NCBI GenBank assembly: GCA_025331435.1
Contig: JAIWNI010000195.1
Coordinates: 1 to 26,943, forward strand
Source: Choanephora cucurbitarum
Taxonomy: Eukaryota > Mucoromycota > Mucoromycetes > Mucorales > Choanephoraceae
Direction: 5' to 3'
Length of the DNA: 26,943 bases
The notes under the pieces: model-generated
Database searches by the model: none
Told to the model about the DNA's origin: nothing
The model's input: only the letters and a program-made list of their open reading frames with translations
Position numbers and translations under genes: made by a program
In this document: positions 11,386 through 21,632 of the stretch, piece after piece
How positions within the stretch are numbered: the stretch's first letter is position 1
Layout: each line of letters begins with the position of its first letter

Positions 11386-14300
11386 TTAAGCTGTATGGTA
11401 AAATCTAATTCAAAAAGAGAAATGAGTAAGAAGAAAAAATAAAAGTAATGAGCTCTTTTACCAAGTACTTACTTTTTGTTAATTAGGTAAATAAGTAGAT
11501 TAACATTCACAGTAGCCATGCCATCCAACACTTTCATTGTCTGAACACCTTCGTATTGGGTCTGTAACAAATCTTCGTAATGAACATCCACATGTAGATC
11601 TTGAACGTTCAATAAGGGGAAATATCCTTCAAATGTGATGATACCAGCACGATCCATAGACAAAATCAATGTGATACGAGAATAAAGCTTTTTGGAAACA
11701 CCAGCAATGTCAAGAATAATACCACGTTCATAAAGTGTCTTGGCCGAATATTTGAAAGAGCCAAACTTAGGTACAAGGCCGCGTCGTTGAAGGTTTTTCA
11801 TATGAAAGTATTGACTTGTGAAAGGGAAAACGAACTTTTGTTTTTTGCCTCGTCTCTCTGCCATATTATGCATACATCCGTCAAGGTATTCCTTGTAGCT
11901 TGCGCCTTGACCCACCAGGAACTGTCTCTTTTCGTCTAAATGCAAAAGAATATTTTGGAGTTTTTTGATCTCAATGTTACGCTGCTTACGACGTTCACCT
12001 TTCTTTGTGATGTCAAGAGCAATCATATTAATAATACTCTGAAATCCAGGACTTTCTGGGATGATACCGTGCTTCATCAAATGGTTGTGCAAACTGAAGG
12101 CAAATGATTTCAACTTGGCAAAGCTGAGACTATTAAGCGAGTTGAATGTTAGGCATGTTTGTTCTGTTCATTAGTCTCTCTCCAAATTTCCTTTTTCTTA
12201 CCTTTTAACATCCATAGCAGCATTCTTATAACCAAATTTGAAGTTTCGTTCGCGAATCGCCATTTCAATTTCTTGTTCAGTACCAGTTGATGGAAACGAT
12301 TCCTCCTTCACCACTTCCCAAATCGATTCATGGTCTTCCGTAACAGGTTCATTAAAAATGGCTTCCAATGAAGGACCAGACTGAACTTGAATCACCAAAA
12401 TGACAAGTCGCTTTGTATCTAACAGAAGTTTCTTCACGTCGCCTCCTGATTCAGAAGGAATGCCCTCACGTCTATCGCTCAACTCAAGACGCAGGACATG
12501 TAAAGGGACACTCATGTTAATATCTGTAGGTGCGTCTCCTAAATCAGACAAGATAGAATGAAGTACGCCATTCTCTTGACGTTCAATGAAATGGACATGT
12601 TCTTGAAGCAGGTGATGCATATGATAGAGTTCAGTAGGATGAACATATACAGTGGGCTTTTTGGTACTGGTACAATCAGAGAGATGATCCATGCCAAAAT
12701 GCTCTTCTGGATCTTCTACATCAGTTAGGTCTCTAAACCATTGAGTGAATCGAGCAGCAGACGATTTGACATAATCATGAAGTGCGCTTAATTGCGAATT
12801 ACGAGTATCAAAGTCAGTTCCATTTGAGATATGCTGAAGCATCTTGGAGATTTCAGCTAGATTTTTACGCTGTAAAGAAGAAATATCTTGAGAGAGCGAA
12901 ATGTATTGTTCTGGTGCTGTAATGACAGGGCTCAAGTAGCGGTAATATAGAAAGTTACTCAAGATCTTGTTAATTTCTTCTGATGCTTGATCTGGGAAAT
13001 TCTCTTCCATGACAACCTGTAATTCTCGAGCAATCACTCGGATACCATAAGGCATGGTGTCAATAGTACTGACAATCGCCGTAAGAAACTCTTCTGTTTT
13101 TTCCTTCAATCGCTGTAGATGTTGAGATAGGATCTGGATCACTTCAGGGGATTGAAGAGCCTGAGCCTGGCTGACATTAAAGGGACGGTTGGATGGCTGG
13201 CCTGTCACAGACTCCTCTTGACTGATGCATTTTTGATAGATCACAATTGGATTTGTCTCTAGATCTAGTTCGGTATCAGATAGAGCACTCTCCAACAATG
13301 GCTTGAAGAGAGAACAAAAGAACTCTCGTTCTTTAGCCCCTCGGTTAACCTGGACAACAAGCTTCATAAACGTGTAGTTTCCTCTCATAAACTCTTGAGG
13401 ACTTTTGACGTGTTTCATTTCTTGCACAATGCATGCTTTACATAGGTTGATTAAAAGACATTCTTCTCTCGCATTTGTGCCGTATCCGAACAAGGCTAAC
13501 ACGGTGGCATCAATTTTCTTTTGCCCTTTACGCTCACCATGTACTTGACCGCCTGTGATAGACATGAGACGAGCCAAATAGACTGGTTCCGTCTGGAGCA
13601 AGTAGACCATTTGTTGATAGAGTTCAAGCTTGCTGCGGTTGTTCTTGTCTACGCCACGCAAGTCATAGGGGCTGTTGGACGGGTTGGATGAGACTAATTC
13701 CGAAAATCTTTGCTGCTGTTGCTTCTTGCGGTTTGGGTTAAAAAAGGCATTACTCAATTTAACAACTTCATCCAGGCTGACTGCATTCTTCAACAAAAGT
13801 GCGATTTGGACATCAACCATACTAACTTGGCTGTCCAGCTGATTATTTTCTTGAATAGACTCGACAATCTTCTGACGAAGTTCCTCAACAATCAAGTCTT
13901 CATTGAAATCCACATCGTTATTGCTGAGCATATGAAGCACACTCTTGACCATACTGAGTGAGGGATTCTTTTCTGCTTTTAGTCGTTGATAAGTACGTTC
14001 ATGAAATTGTGCCCTAAATCGACCTTCTGTTCTCAATTTGCCAGTCGACATCTCATACTGTTGAATTCGATGGTATTGGTTTTCTAGCTTTCGAATGGCA
14101 AGAAAACGACGGATGACTGTCTGTAAAGAAATTACCCATTCTTCAGGATAGTCAAATAGCTCTCTTCTCTTCTGACCTAGTTGTTGATGCATCATATTTG
14201 TTTTGACTCTTGCTTGATTACTATGGATAGTGGAAGGATGTGAATGATATCGGCATTCATCCTTGATTTTTTGAAGCTTGTTTCTAGCCATGTATGCTCT

Positions 14301-15648
14301 AATAGAGCCTTGTGTTGAAATCAAGATTTGTTGGTTTTCTGGTCTTGAGAAATGATAATTCAGTACTTCTTTTCTTTCTTCTGTATCGTCGTGATCTGAA
14401 TCACAAAGGCCTTCGTCAAACTCAAGCTCAGATGCTACGCCACTTATCACAGAATCGCCTGCTGTTCCTAAATTTGTAAACAGGTAAGAAACCACATTTA
14501 TGAATATTACAAACAAGGTGTTCCTTACTTAGGAATTCCAGATCCATGATAGGTATTGTGGCGATTTCATGTTCATCACTAAGAGATGATCTAGATTCAA
14601 TATCTGAATCATACAAATCGCTTGTTACTAAATCTGGTGTTTCTTTGCTGAAATGATGAATCCTTGGCAAAAGTTCTTCATGGTATTCTAATAGAGGCTC
14701 CTCAATTGGCTTGAAAGCATAGCTAGGCTTGTTACGACTATGCCCGTCAAGTTCCTTTTGTAATGAAGAACCCAGATTATCAAAGTTTGGCATGACAGCA
14801 CCAGATTTCTCCAAGTTACGCTGTGTGGCCACTAATACATCTTGAGAGAAAGTAAATTCACCATGTAAATTCTTGATTTTAGGAGCAGCATCTGTTGAAT
14901 GTAGCAAGTGACTAATTTTGTTTTAGGAAACAGTTAGCCACTCTCTTTTTTTCTTGCTTTCAATCAAACGTCTGTACCTTAGTGCATGTATACAGTAAAT
15001 CACTTTTGGCATATTCTTTTTATCGTAAAGGTCTACAAATTCAAACCAAAAGATAGACGGTAAACCGACATCTTTCAAGACTGCCAGAAAAGCATTGATA
15101 TTGTTGGACCGAAGAAACTTGAATTTAGCGTCTCCATAGATGATATCACCTATGATGCCAGGCTCAATACGTTTGGCGAGTTTGGCCAGGACTACACCGT
15201 CGTGTAGTGTTTGTTCGAGATGCAGAATAGATTCTTCCTTAGTTTCATTGTCATCGATCTTTTCATCCAAAAAGCTCTCAATCCATCTGTTATGTGACAC
15301 AAAGTTAATTTCCAAAAATGGATCCTTGTTTTTCTTTTTTCTAAATTTACTCTAATGCTTCACCAACATGACAGAGGTATTCATGGATCTGAAGAAGATT
15401 TCTAAGCTTGTCAGCCCATTTTCCATCATTTCTTGTTTCCTCTACTCTTAACAATCGAATACGATCTATTTGATGGATGAAAAAAAAGTTGTCATTTAAT
15501 ATGCATTTGTGGTCAATTCGCTGCATAAAATTGCTTTACTTGTTCCTAAAGTGAAGATGTTAGTGATTATTCTAATAAAATAAAAGAGATCTGTACCTGC
15601 AACAGCATCTTCTTCTGATAAAGTTATCTTAGGTAGCGTCCTTTGCAT
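11386..15648 (-). CDS. IQGAP-family scaffold (Iqg1/Rng2-like)
   Basis: Actin-ring scaffold for cytokinesis in fungi. Minus-strand exons: 15597-15648, 15351-15465, 14978-15286, 14529-14911, 12202-14467, 11473-12129, 11386-11404, giving 1266 residues. Domains: calponin-homology (about 55-162; YLCHVGEALEWIES, LHDGVVLAKLAK, MPKVIYCIHALSHLL across a splice); IQ motifs at about 336-351 (STQGSIRAYMARNKL) and 400-415 (SLQTVIRRFLAIRKL); RasGAP-related domain from about 590 (LFGYGTNAREECLLINL, FLYYRYLSPVITAPEQ); RasGAP_C (about 1040-1260). The last 19-nt exon completes the ending NKKFYHTA; without it the ORF stops at 11469 and loses the conserved FY. The start is uncertain: ATG 15648 is conservative, but an in-frame exon upstream (about 15735-15828) offers another ATG at 15761 and may extend further. 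The first intron may hide a 6-nt exon. Confidence 0.9.
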
Positions 15649-15734
15649 CTTGATAGTCTATAAGGTATAAATAAATGGTGAAAAGAAAAGAGAAAAAGAA
15701 AGAAAAGAAAAGAAACAGACAAAAGTACCTTTTT

Positions 15735-15828
15735 TTTTTCTAATGAAAAACAATAAGGCATTTTAAGAAATCTGTCAATTTCCAAAGATGGAATCTGTAA
15801 ACTTGCTATTTCTGACAGCGACTCTCCT
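15735..15828 (-). other. Coding-like upstream exon in frame with IQGAP
   Basis: On the minus strand this block is bounded by a TTTTTTTAG acceptor-like site and an AAG|GTACTT donor-like site. It reads without a stop (SLSEIASLQIPSLEIDRFLK, then MPYCFSLEKKK). It joins in phase 0, over a CCTTATAG acceptor just upstream of 15648, to TIKMQRTLPK of the IQGAP N-terminus. It contains an ATG at 15761. It may be the true 5' coding exon of IQGAP, or leader sequence. Its 5' side abuts the kinase stop codon at 15868-15870. Confidence 0.45.
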
Positions 15829-15867
15829 AAAAAAATGACAATGAAATAAAGTGGTCTGCTTTATTTC

Positions 15868-17330
15868 TCACTTTGTATGATGATTTTGAGAATATTGTTC
15901 ATCATTAGAGATATAACGTTTAGTCCATCGATGAAGGCGCTGAAACGGGGTTTTAAGCAAACGCTTAGGGGCATCTTGTAAAGGTATAAGTACAGGTTCT
16001 TGCTGTTGTGGTAACTGGAAATCGGGCATACTGGTTGTTCTTGCAAACGAAGAAGGACTCTCAAAATAAGTATGTACATGGGAATCATCTCTGGGATGAA
16101 GAGAGCATGAAGAAGAAATAGAGGGTTCTAGATTGATAGGAGAAAGAGGTATCTTGGGTAATTGAACAGTAGGACTGAATGACTGAAATGTAGGTGAATG
16201 AACAGTATCGTCTAAGAAAAATGGATGTTGCAGGGCCTCTGTTGAAGTAATGCGCTTTTTGGGATCGTACTGAAGTAGCTTCAATAGCAAATCTTCTGCT
16301 TCGGTAGATATACAGTAAGGTTTCAAACACTGTGCCAATGCATCTGGTTCAGATGGAGTCTATAGTTTGAGGTTAATATCTCTCTCTCTCTCTCTCAAGA
16401 ATGGGCTTTACCTGGGGAAACTCAAATCCAATCTTTTGAGCCAACAAAGCACCTTCTCTCCAAAAGCCACCTAAGCCTAGCTGAGTTACTACAGGTTCTG
16501 GAAGACATGGCATTGATCGATGATGATATAGACGATGACGACGACTTGTTTTTCTGTATGATAGATCAGGATGACCCAGTAGCCGACTGATGCGCATCAA
16601 TTGATCTTCTTCAGACTGGCCCGGAAACAAAGGTCTTAAAGAGATTAATTCAGCAAAGATAGTCCCTAAAGCCCATAAGTCGATAGGGAATGAATAGTCG
16701 GTCGATTTCAGTAACACTTCAGGTGCGCGGTACCATCGTGTACTAACATAATCATCCTCGGCCACTCGCTTTGATTTAATTTCTGTAGCCAAGCCGAAAT
16801 CAGCTAGTTTGACAACCATGTCATCTTGCGTTTGGTGGATCAAGAGATTCTCGGGCTTAATGTCTCGATGAAACAAACCTTGAATATGATGCATATGATG
16901 AAACGCGGCAAGTACTTGAGTAAGTATAGATCTGATTTCTTTCAAGTGAAATCGCTCGCCTGCTTGTCTTCGTGTCTCGAGTAATTGATAGAGATCGCCG
17001 CTGTTCATGTACTCCATCACTAGAAAGCTTTGTGTTTGATGGCAGACATCAAATAGTTGAATGATGTTAGGGTGAGGTGCAAGTTGTTCCAATGCCTTGC
17101 ATTCCTTTCGATGACTCGGACTGATCTTTTTCTTCATAGCTTTAATGGCCACCTTTTTATATTGGAAAATATATGTTTAGAGTTGACAGCGACCATTCTG
17201 ACATGAAGAACCTCATTACCAGTTCGTTTGAATCTCGTTTTTTGCCCTTATAAACAACAGCAAAAGAGCCATTGCCTATTTGCTCCAATAGTTCATACGT
17301 ATCAAGAAATGGTGCTTGTCTGATGCTCAT
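15868..17330 (-). CDS. Serine/threonine kinase, RCK/MAK family (Ime2-like)
   Basis: CMGC kinase of the MAK/ICK/Ime2 group, which in fungi acts in meiosis, morphogenesis and light or nutrient responses. Minus-strand exons 17220-17330, 16412-17152 and 15868-16359 give 447 residues. Motifs: glycine loop IGNGSFAVVYKG (18-29), VAIK with Lys41, HRDIKPEN with catalytic Asp134, DFGLAT with Asp155, STRWYRAPEVLL, DLWALGTIFAELISLRPLFPG, and the end of the kinase fold KRITSTEALQHPFFL. The activation loop reads E-D-D-Y-V-S-T-R-W, so the usual Thr of the TxY pair is Asp170. The C-terminal 120 residues are Ser/Pro-rich and probably disordered. Intron 2 carries a (TC)9 microsatellite. The start ATG lies 18 nt from the target-site TA of the MITE, so the native promoter has been pushed away or replaced. 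The specific orthologue (Ime2, Crk1, Mok1-type) cannot be settled by eye. Confidence 0.88.
16379..16396. repeat. (TC)9 microsatellite in kinase intron 2
   Basis: Nine TC units inside the 52-nt intron at 16360-16411 of the kinase gene. On the transcribed strand it is (GA)9 just downstream of the GTAAAG donor, occupying about a third of the intron. Confidence 0.9.
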
Positions 17331-17350
17331 ATAATTTCTTTATGATAATA

Positions 17351-17405
17351 GGGGGGCTCAATAGTGCTTCATCTTTTTATACATTCAATTTTTTACATCT
17401 ACGGA
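17351..17405 (+). repeat. Left terminal inverted repeat of the MITE
   Basis: 55-bp arm, inverted copy of 17841-17895 with one mismatch (A versus G in the ACATCTRCGGA segment near the inner end). Confidence 0.9.
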
Positions 17406-17840
17406 GTTCGGTTGACCAATAAAAGCCCATGTACAGTTTTTCAAAAGATGAACAACAAAATTTTTATACATGACTTTTTCATCTTGACGGAAGCTAAAAA
17501 GTATCTCCCTGACAATACAGTTCGCAACTTCAAATATTCAAATTCATGCAGGTAGTTGATTAAATGTCAATGACTTTCGTTGAAAGGCCGATAACCACTT
17601 CGTATGAAATCTCTTTTTAAGAGGTATTTTATGAGCATGAACTGGTTCTTTTTTAAGGTGTGTATAAATATGCAATCTTATTGTTTATATACATGGAAAC
17701 AAATTACGAAAACAGGAATGAAAAAGGACATTCAGGACCAAAAAGGCTGATTTCAAAGAAATAAGATGTATAAACCACGATTATTTGGGTCGCTCAATAA
17801 CCAAAACTATACGTGGGCTTTTATTGGATGTAGTTAAAAT

Positions 17841-17895
17841 TCCGCAGATGTAAAAAATTGAATGTATAAAAAGATGAAGCACTATTGAGCCCCCC
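17841..17895 (-). repeat. Right terminal inverted repeat of the MITE
   Basis: 55-bp arm, ends in six C residues before the TA flank; pairs with the left arm at 17351-17405. Confidence 0.9.
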
Positions 17896-17897
17896 TA

Positions 17898-18873
17898 ATT
17901 TCTTAAAAAGGAGAAAAGAAATAAAAACGAACGGAGGCTACAAAACCATTAGATGAATATTGCACCTTTCTGTCCTTGACTGTTTTGTACAGACAGAGTG
18001 TGAGTGACAACTGTCTTTGGTCGAGGCGCTTGTATTTGCCAGAGCCTCCACTTTCTTTTATGGATGATTTTATTCTCGCTTAACTTATTAGGACACCACT
18101 TCTAATTGATGCTGAGCTTCGAGCTTTGACACATTCAAGACATTGTTTCTCCCAAAAAGAATAGCTAGAGTAAGCCATTGAATTAATTACAAAAAGTTTT
18201 ACCAAAACTGTTGGCTTCTCATTTACTCCAAAGAAGAAAACACTGATATGCTTCTGAGCAGTTATTTCAAGATACGTTTCTTTGTAATTGTTGCGTGTTC
18301 AAATGTTGTATGATATTTTTGTTGAGATGGATAGACTAACAACTATTGTTTACATGAAAGAGAAGCTTGATAACTTTGCTCATTGAATACTATTTGATAG
18401 GCCTGCATGCTTTGGACAGCATTATTCCTCTAAAATAAAGATTGGCTATATAGCAATTATTTCGATATACGGGACAGAATGTGTCTCATCTAAATATAGC
18501 ATTCAGCAATTCATAAAGAGAGCAAGAGAGACAAAATCCCTTTTTAATGTTTTTTTTCAAGTACTTTTTAAGTAAGATCCAAAAAATCAGTCCGGCTTGA
18601 AATATTCTTAAAAAAAAAAAAGAGACGTTGATGTTCTCTAGCAAATTATTTTCGATTTTTACTATTTTCTCTCTCTCTCTTTTTTTCTTTCTATTTATTT
18701 TGCGTACGTATGTGTGTATATGCATACAGTAAATCCTCAGCTTAGATATTTCTTTCATTCAATAGTTAATTATCGTTATATAGAAGAAAAAAAAAAGGTG
18801 ATTTGAATAAATAATTAGATACATATAATCTACTAAACAAAAAAAAAGAAAAGTGCTTTACTGAGACCCAACC
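17898..18873. other. Long intergenic region between the MITE and CEG1
   Basis: Nearly 1 kb without a gene I can support. It presumably holds the original kinase promoter, now distal to the MITE, and the CEG1 promoter. The right half (18530-18870) is dominated by A and T homopolymer runs and a CT-rich tract (18666-18682). A 90-codon minus ORF at 18486-18758 is Lys/Phe/Leu-rich low complexity and not credible. No tRNA, snRNA or hairpin was recognised. Confidence 0.5.
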
Positions 18874-21189
18874 ATGGCTACTGAACCTCAGTTACTCCCA
18901 GAACAAATCGGAAAACGCGTAGACCCAACATACAGTAAAGTACTTCAAACGAAGCTTAAAGAATTATTACATACACAAAGTGACAGGTAACAAAGAATAA
19001 CAATAGTAGCAAAACAAACAATTGACAATCTTCAATAGTTTTCCTGGATCCCAACCTGTCAGTTTCGAAACAAAACACTTGGTGGATATTGAACGTGAAG
19101 ATTATTTTGTTTGTGAGAAATCAGATGGCGTGCGTTATCTGCTATTCTTTCTTCATTCACCTAAAGGTCCTGCTTCTTTCTTAGTAAGATTAAAGGAACA
19201 GGCAGAACAGCATGAACAATTTTTATTCAAACATTGTGTTTATAGTATGACCGCAATCAATATTGGTATTATGTACCCAACTTGATATTTCCAACTAGAG
19301 GAGGAAGAGAAAACGAATATTTAAAGGAGACCTTGATGGATGGTGAACTTGTGCTTGATATTGATGTCAATAAGAAAACCTGGAGATATCTTATATTTGA
19401 TTTGATGGTAGTGAATGGATCAACCATTCTACAGAGATCGTTTAATACTCGATTGGGTGTAAGTTGAGGGTAAAATTGCGGTTGGTTTTTCTTTCTTACT
19501 TACTGTTTTGGCTTACCTAAGATGTTACAACAAGATGTCATTCAACCTTTCAAAGCCTCTATCCGAACAGTCGATTCAACCAAATTGCCACCTTTTACGT
19601 AATGTATTATCAGTAAATGACGAGAGCAAAAGAGAAGGAATATTGAGCTAATTTAGATGAATAGAGTGGAACTAAAGAAGATGGAAAGAGCATATGGCTT
19701 ACATTTAGTATTTGATCAATTACCTAAGCTGAAACACAAAAGTGACGGCATTATTTGGACACCTGTCAAATATGGATACACACTCGGTACTTGTGAAAAG
19801 TTGTAAGCTATTGTGACTAAAGCTACTTTTCTCTTTATATCTAAATTCATTCTAATCTTATCTACTAGGCTAAAATGGAAACCGCCTGAATTAAATACAG
19901 CTGATTTTCGAATTTCTGCTCGATGGAGTAAAGAACATAAACCAATCTATGCTATTGAAGTTCTTTCCAATGGTGTTACCTATAAATTCTATGATCATTT
20001 TCAACCTGAACCCAGTTTAGCTACTGAGTAAGTAAATGCAAAGACACGAAAGAGAGGGAGATCAACAAGATTTGATACTCATTATGCATACATAGATGGA
20101 AAAGTCATTTACCAGAAGGTCGAATTGCTGAATTTAGGCAAGTTATAAACAACAATTCTTTCCTTTGCATACACAAATAGCTGATTGGGTATAGAATAGA
20201 TATGATCCTTTATGTGAAGTTACTATTATCGAGCCTGGTTATGCTCCTACCACACGGAAGGGAGGGTGGAGGTAAGCAAGAGAGATCAGAAATGGATATG
20301 AAATGATTTAGAATCCTTTTTTTTTGTCTCTAGATTTGTTAGATTTCGAGATGATAAAACAACAGCCAATGATGAATCCATTGTTAAGAAAGTGATGCAT
20401 AATACGCAAGAAGGAGTTACCAAAGAACAACTCTTGTCATGTATGGAAAGAGTACGTGCCGCATGGAAAGCAAGAGAAAAAGGAATTCCTATGCCACCCT
20501 TATCATTCACAACACCAACCACAACTACCATAAGCACTCCCATTGCCGTGAGTCCAGTTATGTTTTCACCTAATCAACAAGCAGGCTATTTTCATTCAAT
20601 ATCCGAATCTAATACAAAACGAAAATCATCAAAATCGGAAGACATGTCCAACACTACTATACCAAACAAAGAAGCAGAACAAGAAGAAGACGTACGTGGC
20701 AAACGAATAAAAAACAATACCATAGAGGATACCAATCATAAACCTACTTTATCTATTCAAACCATGCCGAAGAATATCCAATCTGCGCCTCCCTCCTTCC
20801 AGTCACCACCATCATCATCTAGAGGAACTGAAGAATCAAGTTCGCCTATATACCGCTTAATTCATCGCCATTCTTCTTCTTCTGTTAATCAAGAACCTGT
20901 TCAAGATACACGCACCACGTCTGCTCCTACTGTCATCCAGAAACAATCCAGTATACGTGATCTCTTGACAACATCTGTTGAACCATATCATTCTAATTAT
21001 GTACAAAAACAGCCATATGGACATGAACCACCTTCTTATAATCCGCATGGGCAACAGGTTGCTCCTCCTCCTTCCATACTCTATCGACCCAACCCTACTT
21101 CACCACCACCACCACCTCCTCCGTCTTCATCATCACCATCTAATTGGAAAAACAATCAAAAAGCAAAACTCGATTTCATCTTGAATTGA
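18874..21189 (+). CDS. CEG1: mRNA guanylyltransferase (capping enzyme alpha subunit)
   Basis: Transfers GMP from GTP to the 5'-diphosphate end of nascent mRNA, forming the cap in the nucleus. Exons: 18874-18986, 19039-19183, 19246-19458, 19522-19598, 19665-19802, 19869-20027, 20096-20137, 20200-20271, 20334-21189; total 604 residues. Nucleotidyltransferase motifs: [10 protein letters not shown] with the GMP-accepting Lys65, [48 protein letters not shown], and OB-fold motif [14 protein letters not shown]. Intron 7 is unusual: the reading EFR-YDP uses an AG|GCAAGT donor (GC-AG intron 20138-20199), while a GT-AG alternative (20142-20194) gives EFRQNRYDP. The enzyme core ends near residue 375. 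The remaining 230 residues are Ser/Pro/Thr/Gln-rich, with a seven-proline run and a final KAKLDFILN, making the protein longer than the yeast enzyme (about 460). No triphosphatase domain is present, as expected for fungi. Confidence 0.92.
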
Positions 21190-21469
21190 ATAAAAAATCC
21201 TATCATCGGCATACACTTTATAATTCAAAAAGCAATCTTTCCATAAGCTTATTCAAATCAGACATAGAAGAAATCAGAAATGTTATGTTTCTGGACAAGT
21301 AAAGTCCAAACTAGATAAGAAGAGAAACAACTCAAGTGAGTTAAAAAACGTAAAGCAAGAAAGAAACTTCTTATACTGCAACTAGTTAACTCATCCAGAA
21401 TGGCTAGTAGATTGCATTGTTAGGATCAGCACGATCTATGATCACAATTTGCTATCAAATATCAAAAAG
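21190..21469. other. Intergenic region downstream of CEG1
   Basis: AT-rich CEG1 3' flank. On the minus strand a short open stretch ending at the TAG at 21404-21406 reads QIVIIDRADPNNAIY and looks protein-like, but I could not connect it to any exon with legal splice sites. Nothing else is recognised. Confidence 0.35.
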
Positions 21470-21629
21470 CTATCCTTTAAAATCAATTTCTAAGCCTTTT
21501 TCTGTAAGCCAAAATCTATTGTTCACAGTCACCTAGTTAGTATTTTTCAAAAAAAAAATCAGTAGCTTAATACGAAAATAAAAAAGGATTTTCCTTTACC
21601 TTTTCTTTCTCAACTTCTATATATAACAT
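21470..21629 (-). CDS. Possible spliced micro-ORF divergent from MRT4
   Basis: An ATG at 21629 on the minus strand opens MLYIEVEKEK. A GTAAAG donor at 21599 and an AACTAG acceptor ending at 21533 define a 67-nt intron of typical size, and the frame continues VTVNNRFWLTEKGLEIDFKG to a TAG at 21470-21472, 30 residues in total. The ATG is 3 bp from the MRT4 ATG on the other strand. The sequence reads like a folded-domain fragment (alternating hydrophobic and charged residues, WLTEKGLEI), but no family is recognised. It may be a decayed gene, a chance ORF or part of a larger gene with an unseen exon. Weak support. Confidence 0.22.
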
Positions 21630-21632
21630 AAC

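Larger units (their letters stand above)
17351..17895. mobile_element. MITE-like non-autonomous DNA transposon, 545 bp
   Basis: The two ends are inverted copies. The left arm 17351-17405 and the right arm 17841-17895 match at 54 of 55 positions, starting GGGGGGCTCAATAGTGCTTC. A second inverted pair inside (CCAATAAAAGCCCA at 17416-17429, TGGGCTTTTATTGG at 17814-17827) follows a diverged spacer, so the arms total about 80-90 bp. TA flanks both ends (17349-17350, 17896-17897), the target duplication expected for Tc1/mariner-like elements. No ORF encodes a transposase, so movement would rely on one elsewhere. The near-identity of the arms suggests a recent insertion. A 9-mer TAATTTCTT also occurs on both sides (17332-17340 and 17896-17904), but the left copy is 10 bp away from the end, so the TA reading is preferred. 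Confidence 0.85.

Noticed and set aside
13710..13961. 83-codon plus ORF opposite IQGAP exon 5
   Set aside because: Antisense shadow of the IQGAP coding sequence.
14912..14977. Extension of the IQGAP CH exon to RRLIESKKKREWLTVS
   Set aside because: The AAG|GTACAG donor at 14977 and acceptor at 14912 give CIHALSHLL, the expected CH-domain ending, so this stretch is intronic.
18486..18758. 90-codon minus-strand ORF between the MITE and CEG1
   Set aside because: Lys/Phe/Leu-rich low complexity arising from A and T homopolymer runs; no domain, no neighbours in frame.
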